A stretch of DNA of 38,844 nt from Chloroflexota bacterium (GTDB taxonomy: Bacteria; Chloroflexota; Dehalococcoidia; UBA3495). The notes beneath the pieces are model-generated. The model worked only from the letters and a program-made list of their open reading frames with translations, was not told the DNA's origin and ran no database searches. The stretch's first letter is position 1, and the number at the start of each line of letters is the position of its first letter. The position numbers were made by a program, and so were the translations under genes. The stretch covers positions 1 through 38,844 of the forward strand of contig JADFNR010000014.1 in assembly GCA_022563275.1 (NCBI GenBank). The letters run 5' to 3'. Positions 7,774 through 15,934 of the stretch are shown here, piece after piece.

Positions 7774-8640
7774 TTAGAACCGCACCGTTATGCTGTCCCC
7801 GGCCCGCCAGCGCAAAAGCCTGATCTTGGTGCCTACGGGAACTTCAAAAACCATCCAGCCGTCGATCGAAGTATTTTTGGCTAGCTCGAAGGAACCCTCC
7901 AAGAAGAGGATGTTGTTCTCCTTTTTTCCCCGGACCGAATCGGCCGCCTCCACCAATATCTGCGCCGATTGGAGAGGCCCGTCTCCACCGCCGCACTGGT
8001 AGTCGAACGTCCCCGGTTGGTCAAAACGATGGGAGACCGATCCTCCCGGCGCGATCTGGACCGGCTCAACACCAAACTCAGGCAAGTCGCCGGAGCTGAA
8101 CTGGACCGCGGAGCCCGTGTCCCCGGCGTTGTTCCAGCGGACATTGGTCCCGGCGTTCACGATCAGCCGGGCGTGGTCGGTGCACCCGCCGCCCTCCAAA
8201 GTCACCGTCGCATCATCCTGGCCCCGCTTGTCCAGAAATACCGAGTCTGAGACGCTTATGGGGCGGTACCGGTCCTGGAAAAAGCCCTCGAGCACCGCCG
8301 CCTGCTCGTCGGCCACCAACACGGCGTTCACCGCTATATGGTTCTCCACCTTGATGCGAAGCAGCAGCAATTCCAGGCCTTCTTCAGACGGCCTGACCCG
8401 CCATTTGCGGATCACATCGGAGGGGTCGATGGTCGAGTAGCGGAGTTCGTCGGTGCGGTTCATCTCCAAGACGTTCAACAGCAGGATCCGGCCTTCGTAG
8501 TATTGACCCAGCGAGGAGGACGCGTCGCTGCACGCCGCGATCAGGATGGGCATCGTGATCAGAAGGAGCCAAAAAATCGAGCGCTTAGAAATCAAGCCGG
8601 TACTCCAGGCAGCCGGAAATATTGTTCCGGTGGGTTTCAT
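7774..8640 (-). CDS. Lipoprotein with a cupredoxin-like domain inserted in a DUF4352-like domain
   Basis: A 288-residue exported protein. A hydrophobic segment ending in LIAAC gives a lipobox with Cys37. Residues about 45-135 (LNVLEMNR, LLLLRIKVEN) and the C-terminal stretch 241-288 (GWMVFEVPVGTKIRLLRW) look like two halves of one DUF4352/telokin-like beta domain. Between them, at about 145-230, lies a plastocyanin-type domain (AGTNVRWNNAG, IAPGGSVSHRFDQPGTFDYQC). The expected first copper His is replaced (TGSAVQF), and the C..H..M loop reads CGGGDGPLQ, so copper binding is doubtful. Cys153 and Cys216 might form a disulphide. The ATG at 8640 makes a long n-region; a TTG at 8595 with its own GGAG is an alternative start. 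It lies 30 bases after the cysteine desulfurase stop, probably in its transcript. Confidence 0.65.
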   Translation of the reverse strand: MKPTGTIFPAAWSTGLISKRSIFWLLLITMPILIAACSDASSSLGQYYEGRILLLNVLEMNRTDELRYSTIDPSDVIRKWRVRPSEEGLELLLLRIKVENHIAVNAVLVADEQAAVLEGFFQDRYRPISVSDSVFLDKRGQDDATVTLEGGGCTDHARLIVNAGTNVRWNNAGDTGSAVQFSSGDLPEFGVEPVQIAPGGSVSHRFDQPGTFDYQCGGGDGPLQSAQILVEAADSVRGKKENNILFLEGSFELAKNTSIDGWMVFEVPVGTKIRLLRWRAGDSITVRF

Positions 8641-8670
8641 GCAGATTCTCCACTGCCAACAGCAGCCGGA

Positions 8671-9864
8671 TCATGAGCCGGCGGTGGTCAGACTGGGCAA
8701 CTGCCGCAGTCGCTGGACCAGGTCCACCAAAACTTCCAGCAGGTAGTCCACCTCTTCGTCCGTGTTGCCGCGGCCCAGGGTGAGCCGGAGGCTGCCACGG
8801 GCGACCTCCGCCGATTGGCCCAGGGCCAACAGAACGTGGGAGGGCTCAAGCGACCCAGAACTGCAAGCGCTGCCGCTGGAAGCGGCGATCCCGGCCACGT
8901 CCAGGCCAAGCAAGATGGGCTCCCCTTCCACTCCCGTGAAAGAGAAATTGGCGTTGTTGGGCAGTCTCTGGGTGGCGTGGCCGTTCAGGCGGGTACCCGG
9001 TATCCGTTCCAACACCGATTCAATGATCCGGTCCCTGAGGGCGGCGCAGTGTTCGCTGGTCGCCTCTCTGGTGGAGTCAGCCGCCTCCAGGGCCAGAGAC
9101 AAGCCGATGATTCCCGGTATATTCTCCGTGCCAGAACGGCGTTCCCTCTCTTGTCCTCCGCCGTGAATCAGGGGGAGATAGGGGGTGCCCCGTTTTATGT
9201 AAAGCACGCCCGTGCCTTTGGGGCCGTGGAACTTGTGCCCGGACAGGCTCAGCAGGTCGACTCCCAGGTTGGCCACGTCCAGGGTGAGGTAACCGGCGGC
9301 CTGCACGGCGTCGGTGTGGAAAACGATGGTCCGGGACATCTCTTCAGCCCGCTTCCTGATGGACTTGGATATCTCGGAGATGGGGTTTATGGTCCCGATC
9401 TCGTTGTTGCCGTACATGATGGTAACCAGGGTTGTGCGCTCGGTGATGGCGTTGTAAACCGCCTCCGGGTGCACCATGCCATCGGCGTCCACCGGCAGAT
9501 AGGTGACCTCAAAGCCCTGGGATTCCAGGTATTGGCAGGTGTGCAGCACCGCGTGATGCTCCACACTGGAGGTCACGATGTGGTTCCCCGTCTCGTGGAG
9601 CGCCGTGGCAACCCCATGGACCGCGGCGTTGTCCGACTCCGTCCCGCCGCCGGTGAATACCACTTCTCTGGGCCGGCAATGGAGCACGCCGGCCACCCGT
9701 TCCCGGGCCTCGTCCAAGGCGTAGCGGGCCTCTTGGCCCACCGAGTGGAGGCTGGAAGGGTTGCCGAAGCGTTGACTGAAATAGGGGACCATGGCCTCAA
9801 GGACCTTGGGGTCCAGGGGAGTGGTGCCCGCGTGGTCCAGGTAAACTGTGCCTTCAACCGTCAT
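8671..9864 (-). CDS. Cysteine desulfurase, NifS/IscS family
   Basis: A 397-residue PLP enzyme that takes sulfur from cysteine and passes it as persulfide to Fe-S cluster or thio-cofactor synthesis. The N-terminal [19 protein letters not shown], the [13 protein letters not shown] loop at residues 70-82, HTDAVQAAG at 183-191, and the PLP lysine in [12 protein letters not shown] (Lys211) are all present. The sulfur-accepting cysteine is Cys334 in [17 protein letters not shown], the longer-loop, IscS/NifS-like (group I) pattern. No iscU or thiI neighbour is seen in the window. A short gap to the downstream lipoprotein suggests a shared transcript. Confidence 0.95.
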   Translation of the reverse strand: MTVEGTVYLDHAGTTPLDPKVLEAMVPYFSQRFGNPSSLHSVGQEARYALDEARERVAGVLHCRPREVVFTGGGTESDNAAVHGVATALHETGNHIVTSSVEHHAVLHTCQYLESQGFEVTYLPVDADGMVHPEAVYNAITERTTLVTIMYGNNEIGTINPISEISKSIRKRAEEMSRTIVFHTDAVQAAGYLTLDVANLGVDLLSLSGHKFHGPKGTGVLYIKRGTPYLPLIHGGGQERERRSGTENIPGIIGLSLALEAADSTREATSEHCAALRDRIIESVLERIPGTRLNGHATQRLPNNANFSFTGVEGEPILLGLDVAGIAASSGSACSSGSLEPSHVLLALGQSAEVARGSLRLTLGRGNTDEEVDYLLEVLVDLVQRLRQLPSLTTAGS

Positions 9865-10021
9865 GTCAATCCGTATCTACATCGGCCTTCATGGCCGCGA
9901 TTCGCCATTGGAGCCATTTTAGCATAGCTAGGCTTGTTCAGCTTGAGACCGGATAGGCCGGCTCGTCTGCGATCATGTGGCTCTCCCAGGGAAACCATTA
10001 TTTGCCCGCGGCTGCGCGATT

Positions 10022-10723
10022 CTACTTGGGGAAACTGCTTCTTGCCATGGAAAACAGGAATATCCCCACGATCCCCAGCCACAAGCCGTTCACCGGTTCA
10101 AAGTACACCGCCAGAGCCAGTCCTCCCAGCACCATTGCAGCGCCCACGGCCTGGCCCATCCCCGCCGCGATCTGGGTCGCCCGGCGGTGATTTCCGGTGA
10201 TCCCCCAGATCCCAGCCCGCAGCAGGCGGCCCCCGTCCAGGGGATAGCCGGGCACCAGGTTGAACACTCCCAGACTCAGATTGGTCCACGCCAGAAGCAC
10301 CAAGACCACCTCCAGAGCGGAATCGCCCCGGCCCAGCAGGTACCAGGCCGCGCCGAACATCCCCGCCAACGCTATGCTCATCAACGGGCCCACCAGGGCT
10401 ACCACGAATTCGATGATCGGCCGCTGGGGCTCGTGTTCCAGGCGTGAGACACCACCGAAGATAAAGAGAGTTATACCGCGTACCGGTATCCCTTTACTAA
10501 GGGCCATGACGCTGTGGCTGAGTTCATGGGCTAGGACTGAGAGAAAAAAGAGGACCACGGTGAGCATTGCCACCGACCACCGTTGGGCCGCCGGCCAGTG
10601 CAGTCTGGCGTCTTCAAACTCCCCGGCGAGCAGGTAGGTGAGGAACAAGAACACGAGGACCCAACTGATGTTGACTTCGACCGGGATACCGAATATCCGG
10701 CCTAAACGCAGCGATGCACCCAT
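10022..10723 (-). CDS. Site-2 protease family (M50) membrane metalloprotease
   Basis: A 233-residue membrane protein with several hydrophobic segments. The zinc motif HExxH is HELSH at residues 66-70, and the third ligand region NLVPGYPLDGGR (Asp163) is in its usual place. These proteases cut transmembrane segments, often releasing sigma or other regulators. The FGIPVEVNISW segment near the N terminus is typical of the short SpoIVFB-like subgroup that lacks a PDZ domain; C-terminal CBS domains seen in some members are also absent. There is no obvious regulator next to it, so the substrate is unknown. Confidence 0.9.
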   Translation of the reverse strand: MGASLRLGRIFGIPVEVNISWVLVFLFLTYLLAGEFEDARLHWPAAQRWSVAMLTVVLFFLSVLAHELSHSVMALSKGIPVRGITLFIFGGVSRLEHEPQRPIIEFVVALVGPLMSIALAGMFGAAWYLLGRGDSALEVVLVLLAWTNLSLGVFNLVPGYPLDGGRLLRAGIWGITGNHRRATQIAAGMGQAVGAAMVLGGLALAVYFEPVNGLWLGIVGIFLFSMARSSFPK

Positions 10724-10849
10724 TAACCCACTCGGTCCAGCCGTCCAATATCTTATGGCAACTGTGTATCCAGCATCTCACATCAACCGGTGAGGCCGCT
10801 ACACCCGCCTGGACTCCAGCCCGTTTCCGAGCCCGTACCAGGACGGTTG

Positions 10850-11755
10850 CTATTTATTCCCACAGGCGTAGGCCACCAGCTTATAGACCAATTTGGCGGC
10901 GATGTAGGAGCAGGCGGGCGGCCCATCCGCCGGGGCCAATTCGCAAACGTCGAAGCCCACGATGCGGCGAGACTCGGCCACCTTGCCCAGCAAGGCCACC
11001 AGTTCATGCCAGGCCATTCCCCCCGGTTCCGGGGTGCCCACGGCGGGCATCAAGGCCGGGTCCAACACGTCCAAGTCCACGCTCACATAAACCATATCGC
11101 TCAGGCTGTCCAGAACACTTTCCGGTGAACTGGGGTTGGAGCCGGCGTCCCAGTACCATATTGGAACGTCGTTATTCCGGATGAATTCGTGCTCTTCCTG
11201 ACAAAGGCTGCGCACACCGGCCAACACTATGGGGCAACACTCAAAGGCCCGGCGGGCAGCGGAGGCGTGTCCGAAAGGCGTCCCCATGTATTCGTCACGC
11301 AGGTCGGCGTGGGCGTCCAGATACAACACAGAAAGAGAGGGATAGGCCTCGGCATGGGCCTGGACCGATCCGATGGTGATGGAATGCTCTCCACCCAGCA
11401 ACCCAACGGTCTTCCCCAACTCCAGATAGCCTGCCACCACGGCCTTGATCCGCTCCGCCATGGGGCCGGGACCGGCCATGTGGGGCTCCAATGCGCCGGT
11501 GGTATGGATCCCAATCTCGGAGACATCCAGTTCAAGCTCAAGATCGTAATCTTCTAGACTGGAGGATGCCGTGATCATCGCCTCGGGCCCGTCCCGGGCG
11601 CCGCTCCGAAAGGATGTTGTGCTGTCGTAAGGGACGGGGATGAGGGCCACCTTGGCGGCTTCCAGGGAGGACTGTTCCTGGGGCAAAGCGAGGAAGTTAT
11701 GAGGGACCAGAGGCGAGACGGAATCGGGACCGGCTCCAGGCCCAGATTCAGTCAA
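10850..11755 (-). CDS. speB: Agmatinase, ureohydrolase family
   Basis: A 301-residue ureohydrolase, which hydrolyses agmatine to putrescine and urea with a binuclear manganese centre. All six metal ligands are visible: His124 in GGEHSIT, Asp147, His149 and Asp151 in DAHADLRD, Asp227 and Asp229 in SVDLDVLDPA. The start is a TTG at 11755, which overlaps the speD stop by 8 bases; no ATG lies upstream of the conserved core. Translation is therefore likely coupled to speD. Other ureohydrolases (guanidinobutyrase, arginase) share this fold, so agmatine as substrate rests on subfamily resemblance and on the neighbour. Confidence 0.88.
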   Translation of the reverse strand: MTESGPGAGPDSVSPLVPHNFLALPQEQSSLEAAKVALIPVPYDSTTSFRSGARDGPEAMITASSSLEDYDLELELDVSEIGIHTTGALEPHMAGPGPMAERIKAVVAGYLELGKTVGLLGGEHSITIGSVQAHAEAYPSLSVLYLDAHADLRDEYMGTPFGHASAARRAFECCPIVLAGVRSLCQEEHEFIRNNDVPIWYWDAGSNPSSPESVLDSLSDMVYVSVDLDVLDPALMPAVGTPEPGGMAWHELVALLGKVAESRRIVGFDVCELAPADGPPACSYIAAKLVYKLVAYACGNK

Positions 11756-12179
11756 AGTGGCTGCCCGGTCCTCCGGCTTCCAGCGCGGCGCGCTGCTGTT
11801 TCGCCTCGGCCAGACCTTGGCGCTCGTCCAGCCATTCCAGGCCGCGCTCCAAGAGCCAGGTCTTCACCTCGGTCAGGCCGAACAGTTCTTTAACATCCGC
11901 CAACGCCCGCTCATGATTGAAGGGCTGGCAGGAGAAGATGTCGATATTGATGTAGTCCTTGCGGGGAAAGGTATGGATACTGATGTGGCTCTCGGCGATT
12001 ATCACGAATCCGGACACACCGGAATCCTCGCTCTTGGGGGCCTCGTACCGCAGCACGTTGGGCTCGGTGATGCGGGTCATATCCAGGGAATCGGGATAAT
12101 CGAACAAGAAATCGCGCACCAAGTCTTCGTCCCACATCTTGTCGATATCCCCGCCGTAACCGTCGATAACCAGGTGCAT
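11748..12179 (-). CDS. speD: Pyruvoyl-dependent decarboxylase, SpeD (AdoMet decarboxylase) family
   Basis: A 143-residue proenzyme of the class 1b SpeD fold. Self-cleavage before a serine generates the pyruvoyl cofactor; the cleavage site is clear in AESHISIHTFP (Glu63-Ser64). His69 and Cys84 (FSCQPF) correspond to the processing His and the catalytic Cys of the Thermotoga enzyme. The N-terminal part (LVIDGYGGDIDKMW) differs from the Bacillus and Thermotoga forms. A GGAGG ribosome site lies just before the ATG. The gene overlaps an agmatinase and no spermidine synthase is near. It may therefore decarboxylate arginine and not S-adenosylmethionine, as some SpeD homologues do. Confidence 0.85.
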   Translation of the reverse strand: MHLVIDGYGGDIDKMWDEDLVRDFLFDYPDSLDMTRITEPNVLRYEAPKSEDSGVSGFVIIAESHISIHTFPRKDYINIDIFSCQPFNHERALADVKELFGLTEVKTWLLERGLEWLDERQGLAEAKQQRAALEAGGPGSHFD

Positions 12180-12232
12180 CCAACCTCCGGGTAATTACGC
12201 TATGGATAGTCTAAAAAACGAATTCGCGCTCC

Positions 12233-12261
12233 TTGGCAAATTCAGTTGTATAGAATATCAT
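12233..12261 (+). promoter_or_regulatory. Likely sigma-70-type promoter for the ABC exporter operon
   Basis: TTGGCA at 12233-12238 and TATCAT at 12256-12261 are separated by 17 bases, the ideal spacing for a housekeeping promoter. The pair lies about 70-80 bases before the ABC ATPase start in an AT-richer stretch between divergent genes. It is a pattern match only. Confidence 0.5.
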
Positions 12262-12328
12262 CACTTGTGGCCAAGCACAACAAAGCTAAATTCGGTCCGC
12301 TCAGGCGGGCCCCACGATGTGAAATAGT

Positions 12329-13276
12329 TTGCAGCCCGATATGATCCAGGCCGAGGGCCTGACCCACTACTACGGTCCGTACCCCGCGATTCAGGACGTC
12401 AGCTTCGGCGTAAGAAAGGGTGAGATCCTAGGTTTTCTAGGCCCCAACGGCGCGGGAAAGACCACCACCATGCGCATCATCACCGGCTTCATGCCTCCGA
12501 CACGAGGCACGGTGACCCTGGACGGCTACGACGTGGTGGAACAATCGCTGGAGGCCCGCCGCCGGGTGGGGTACCTGCCGGAGACCGTGCCGCTGTACAC
12601 CGATATGTCGGTCAACGGCTATCTGAAGTACATGGGCACCTTGCGAGGTATGTCTCCCAAGGCCATCAAGAAACGCCTGGTCGAAGTTGTGGACGTGTGC
12701 CGGTTGGGCGACTACCGCAAGACCCAGATAGGGAAGCTCTCAAAGGGTTTTCGCCAGCGCGTGGGCATCGCTCAGGCCATCCTCCATGAACCCCAGGTGT
12801 TGGTGCTGGACGAACCCACCATCGGCATCGACCCCATCCAGGTGGTGGAGACCCGGCGTTTGATCAAAGAACTGGGCCGGGACCAGACGGTGGTGTTGAG
12901 CAGCCACATCCTCCCAGAAGTGAGCATGCTCTGCGACCGGGTATTAATCATAAATGAAGGCCGCATCGTGGCTGAAGACACCCCCAAGAACCTGGCCGCG
13001 GGCCTGCAGGGAGTGGACCGTCTCGAGGTCGAGGTCGGCGGGCCGGCCGCTGAGGTGCTCCCAGTCCTGAGGGGCATCAGGGGCGTGAACGAAGTGACCC
13101 ACGTCAACGACGACGGCCGGCACACCTACACCATCCAGGCCCAAGCCGGACACGACCTGCGGGACGCGATCTCGCAGATCGTTGTCAGCAACGGCTGGAG
13201 TCTTAGGGGCCTGCAGATGGTTGGAATGAGCCTGGAAGAGATCTTCCTCCGCCTCACCACCCATGAGGAGTTATAG
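12329..13276 (+). CDS. ABC transporter ATP-binding protein, GldA-like
   Basis: A protein of 315 residues from TTG 12329, or 311 from ATG 12341; the latter gives the more usual N terminus MIQAEGLTHYYG. Walker A is GPNGAGKTTT, the ABC signature is LSKGFRQRVGIAQA and Walker B is VLVLDEPTIGID, followed by the SSHILPEV switch. It belongs to the ABC-2 exporter group and resembles GldA of the gliding-associated GldAFG complex and NatA-type ATPases. A C-terminal region of about 90 residues follows the nucleotide-binding domain. The permease starts 2 bases after its stop. Confidence 0.93.
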   Translation: MQPDMIQAEGLTHYYGPYPAIQDVSFGVRKGEILGFLGPNGAGKTTTMRIITGFMPPTRGTVTLDGYDVVEQSLEARRRVGYLPETVPLYTDMSVNGYLKYMGTLRGMSPKAIKKRLVEVVDVCRLGDYRKTQIGKLSKGFRQRVGIAQAILHEPQVLVLDEPTIGIDPIQVVETRRLIKELGRDQTVVLSSHILPEVSMLCDRVLIINEGRIVAEDTPKNLAAGLQGVDRLEVEVGGPAAEVLPVLRGIRGVNEVTHVNDDGRHTYTIQAQAGHDLRDAISQIVVSNGWSLRGLQMVGMSLEEIFLRLTTHEEL

Positions 13277-13278
13277 GC

Positions 13279-13992
13279 ATGCGGACGGCCCAGGCTGTAG
13301 CCTGGAAAGAGATCCAGATCTATTTCAGCAGCCCAACCGCCTATATCGTCGGCCTGATCTTTCTGGCGCTGACCGGATTCTTCTTCACCCAGGACCTGGG
13401 CGACCCCTTTCCGGAAGCCACGCTAACTCCCTTCTTCGACGGCGCGATCATCGTGTTCATCCTGCTGGCCCCGGCCCTGACCATGCGGCTTTTGGCCGAA
13501 GAGGCCAAGCTGGGCACCATTGAACTGTTGTTGACCGCGCCGGTCCGCGATTGGGAGATCATCGTGGGCAAATACGTGGCCAGCCTGGTTTTCTTCCTGG
13601 TGTTGGTTGCCCTGTCTTTCTTCTACGCCATATTGCTCTTTGTCTTCGCCAGCCCCGACCCCGGCCCCATCTACGCGGGCTATCTGGGATTCATCCTATA
13701 CGGGTCAGCCGCCTTGTCGGTGGGGCTGCTCACCTCCACCATGTCCAACAACCAGATAGTGTCTGCAGTAGTAGCCATGGGCATCCTGCTGGCCCTGTTC
13801 TTCGCCGACCGGGCCTTCGGCGCCGTTGGCGGCCTCCCCGGCGAGATAATCGGCGAGATGGGCCTGCGCGGCCACTTCGATGACTTTTCACGCGGCGTGA
13901 TCGACACCACGAACATCGTCTACTTCGTGAGCGTCATCGTCTTCTTCTTGTTCCTGTCAATACGCACCCTGGAATCCCGCAGGTGGCGCTAG
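13279..13992 (+). CDS. ABC-2 type permease, GldF-like
   Basis: A 237-residue protein with about six membrane segments and the N-terminal AVAWKEIQIYFSSPTAYIVG element typical of GldF and related ABC-2 permeases. LAEEAKLGTIELLLTAPV in the first third is a conserved cytoplasmic segment of the family. It is the membrane partner of the upstream ATPase. The next gene starts after one intervening base, so the three genes are co-transcribed and probably translationally coupled. The transported substrate is unknown. Confidence 0.9.
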   Translation: MRTAQAVAWKEIQIYFSSPTAYIVGLIFLALTGFFFTQDLGDPFPEATLTPFFDGAIIVFILLAPALTMRLLAEEAKLGTIELLLTAPVRDWEIIVGKYVASLVFFLVLVALSFFYAILLFVFASPDPGPIYAGYLGFILYGSAALSVGLLTSTMSNNQIVSAVVAMGILLALFFADRAFGAVGGLPGEIIGEMGLRGHFDDFSRGVIDTTNIVYFVSVIVFFLFLSIRTLESRRWR

Positions 13993-13993
13993 C

Positions 13994-15865
13994 ATGACCA
14001 GTTCATCGAGCCGGGACGCGGGCCGGGATGCGGACCAGGAGACGGAGAACCAACGCCCAAGAGATTGGCGCCGGCGCCGGCGGTCGGAACGCCCCTCCCA
14101 GGAAACGGCGGCCGGCCAAGCAGAAGGGCGGCGGCCTCGGGTTGACGCAACGGATGAAGTCCTCTCTCAACCGCTGATCGAATTTTTCGAGCCGGCAATG
14201 GACCGGATCGCCACCTACAGCGGGCCATTGATTTTCTCCGGGATAATCGGCCTGGTCACCGGCATCGTCGTGGTGGCTTTCATCAGTTCCATGCGCCTCT
14301 ACGGCTTCATCGACATCGTGATTGGAGCGGTATTGCTTGGCGTGGTGGGAGCCGTGTTGTTCAGCAACGTCCTGTCCGCCTTCGTCAGCCGTACCGGCCG
14401 TTATGGGGCCAACACTCTGATATTGGTGGGGGCATTCACTGGAATCGTCGTAGTGGCGAACATCGTGTCGTTCGAGAACAGCATGCGTATGGATGTCACC
14501 GCCACCAACCAATTCAGTTTGGGCAACCGGACTAAAGACGTGCTCAGCAATCTGACCGAGGACGTGCGAGCCACCGCTTTCTACAAAGACGAACGCGACA
14601 CTGACTCGCCCGAACTGGCCCTTCGCCGCAACAAGGTCCTGAACACCCTTGAGGAATTCGACTCCCGGTCCAGCAAGTTTACCTACCGCGTCGTTGACCC
14701 TGACCTTAAACCAGAGGTGGTGAGCAAATATTTCGGCGCACGGCCCACCAGTTTCGTTACCGAGATCGTGGTGGTTGAGGGCATGGAAAGCGGGCAGTTC
14801 GACGTGCTGCAACCCACCGACGCCAACTACACCCAATTGGAACAGGACCTGGTCACCAGCACTCTGGTGGCCACCGGCAGCGAGAAGAAGCTTATCTACT
14901 TCCTCTCCGGCCACGGAGAGCGCAATATTGACGGAGCCGCTTCCGACGGCTATGCGGCGGTGCGCTCGGGTCTGGAGGGTGACAACTACCAAGTGCAAGA
15001 ACTGAACTGGGGGGCCACTGAAGTCGATGTGGAAGTGCCCCTTGACGCCGCCCTGCTGGTGATCGCCGGCCCAACCTCAAGCCTGCCGGAAGCCCACGAG
15101 GAGGCCCTTGACCGCTACCTGGAGGGCATCCAATTGGACGGCACACCCAGAAGGGAACACGGGCGGATGATATTCCTGGCCGAACCCGACACACCCGTAT
15201 CGTTCAAGGACTTTTTCGCCGATTGGGGCTTGCTGATATCCAGCGGGTACATCCGTGACGTGGGTAGTTCGGTGCCGGGGTTGCCCCAGACCCTGAGCCT
15301 GCAGAATTTCAACCCAGAAGCGCCATTGGAGATAACGTTGCCCAAGGGAGAGCGGCTGCAACCTGTGTTCATGCCGGGAGCCACGGCCATCGCACTGGTG
15401 CAAGACGATCTGCGGACCGGATTGCCTCTGGCAGCCACGTCGGCCAACAGCTATCTGATCGATGATCCCGACCGGACAGAACCCATCACCGGCGTGGGGG
15501 CTGAATCCGACCCGACCGGCCCCTTCGTTCCCATTGTCCGCGTGCAATCCATCGGACAAGTGGGCTCCCGGCCGCCGACTTCTCCGCCAGAACCGTCTGA
15601 GATATCCGACATCATTGTATTTGGCGATTCCGACTTTCTCTCCAACAGTTCCTATAATCAGGGCGGCGGGTCCGACCTATTCTTGAATTCGGCCAATTTC
15701 TTGGTCGGCGACTACTCCCTGGTATCGATCCGTCCCAAGGTGTTCGCATTCCGGGAATTCAATCTGGACGCCAACGAATATGACTTTGTCAGGTTCTCGT
15801 CCTGGTTGTTCCTGCCGGGACTCATGGGGCTGATGGCCACCTTTGTTTGGTGGGTGCGGCGTTAG
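13994..15865 (+). CDS. GldG-like ABC transporter auxiliary protein
   Basis: A 623-residue protein. The first 60 residues are Arg- and Glu-rich and look disordered. Three membrane segments follow at about 75-160. A large extracytoplasmic region (about 165-600) begins with an MDVTATNQFSLGNRTKDVLSNL strand-helix typical of GldG-type proteins and includes the YFLSGHGERN element. A last hydrophobic segment (LFLPGLMGLMATFVWWV) ends the chain. This is the ABC-type uncharacterised transport domain that accompanies GldF-like permeases. Its role is unknown outside the Bacteroidetes gliding and secretion context. It is tightly linked to the permease upstream and to a DUF4340 gene 70 bases downstream. 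Confidence 0.85.
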   Translation: MTSSSSRDAGRDADQETENQRPRDWRRRRRSERPSQETAAGQAEGRRPRVDATDEVLSQPLIEFFEPAMDRIATYSGPLIFSGIIGLVTGIVVVAFISSMRLYGFIDIVIGAVLLGVVGAVLFSNVLSAFVSRTGRYGANTLILVGAFTGIVVVANIVSFENSMRMDVTATNQFSLGNRTKDVLSNLTEDVRATAFYKDERDTDSPELALRRNKVLNTLEEFDSRSSKFTYRVVDPDLKPEVVSKYFGARPTSFVTEIVVVEGMESGQFDVLQPTDANYTQLEQDLVTSTLVATGSEKKLIYFLSGHGERNIDGAASDGYAAVRSGLEGDNYQVQELNWGATEVDVEVPLDAALLVIAGPTSSLPEAHEEALDRYLEGIQLDGTPRREHGRMIFLAEPDTPVSFKDFFADWGLLISSGYIRDVGSSVPGLPQTLSLQNFNPEAPLEITLPKGERLQPVFMPGATAIALVQDDLRTGLPLAATSANSYLIDDPDRTEPITGVGAESDPTGPFVPIVRVQSIGQVGSRPPTSPPEPSEISDIIVFGDSDFLSNSSYNQGGGSDLFLNSANFLVGDYSLVSIRPKVFAFREFNLDANEYDFVRFSSWLFLPGLMGLMATFVWWVRR

Positions 15866-15934
15866 CCCCCGCTATGAACCGGGAAACCTGAGCGTCCGGC
15901 CTGACCAAGCCCACTCTTTCCACAGGTCCGATCT

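Noticed and set aside
8815..9927. Long plus-strand frame opposite the cysteine desulfurase.
   Set aside because: It mirrors a fully motif-supported gene on the other strand and has no domain-like sequence of its own.
14003..14998. Long minus-strand frame opposite the GldG-like gene.
   Set aside because: It is low-complexity, His- and Val-rich and matches the antisense of a well-supported gene.
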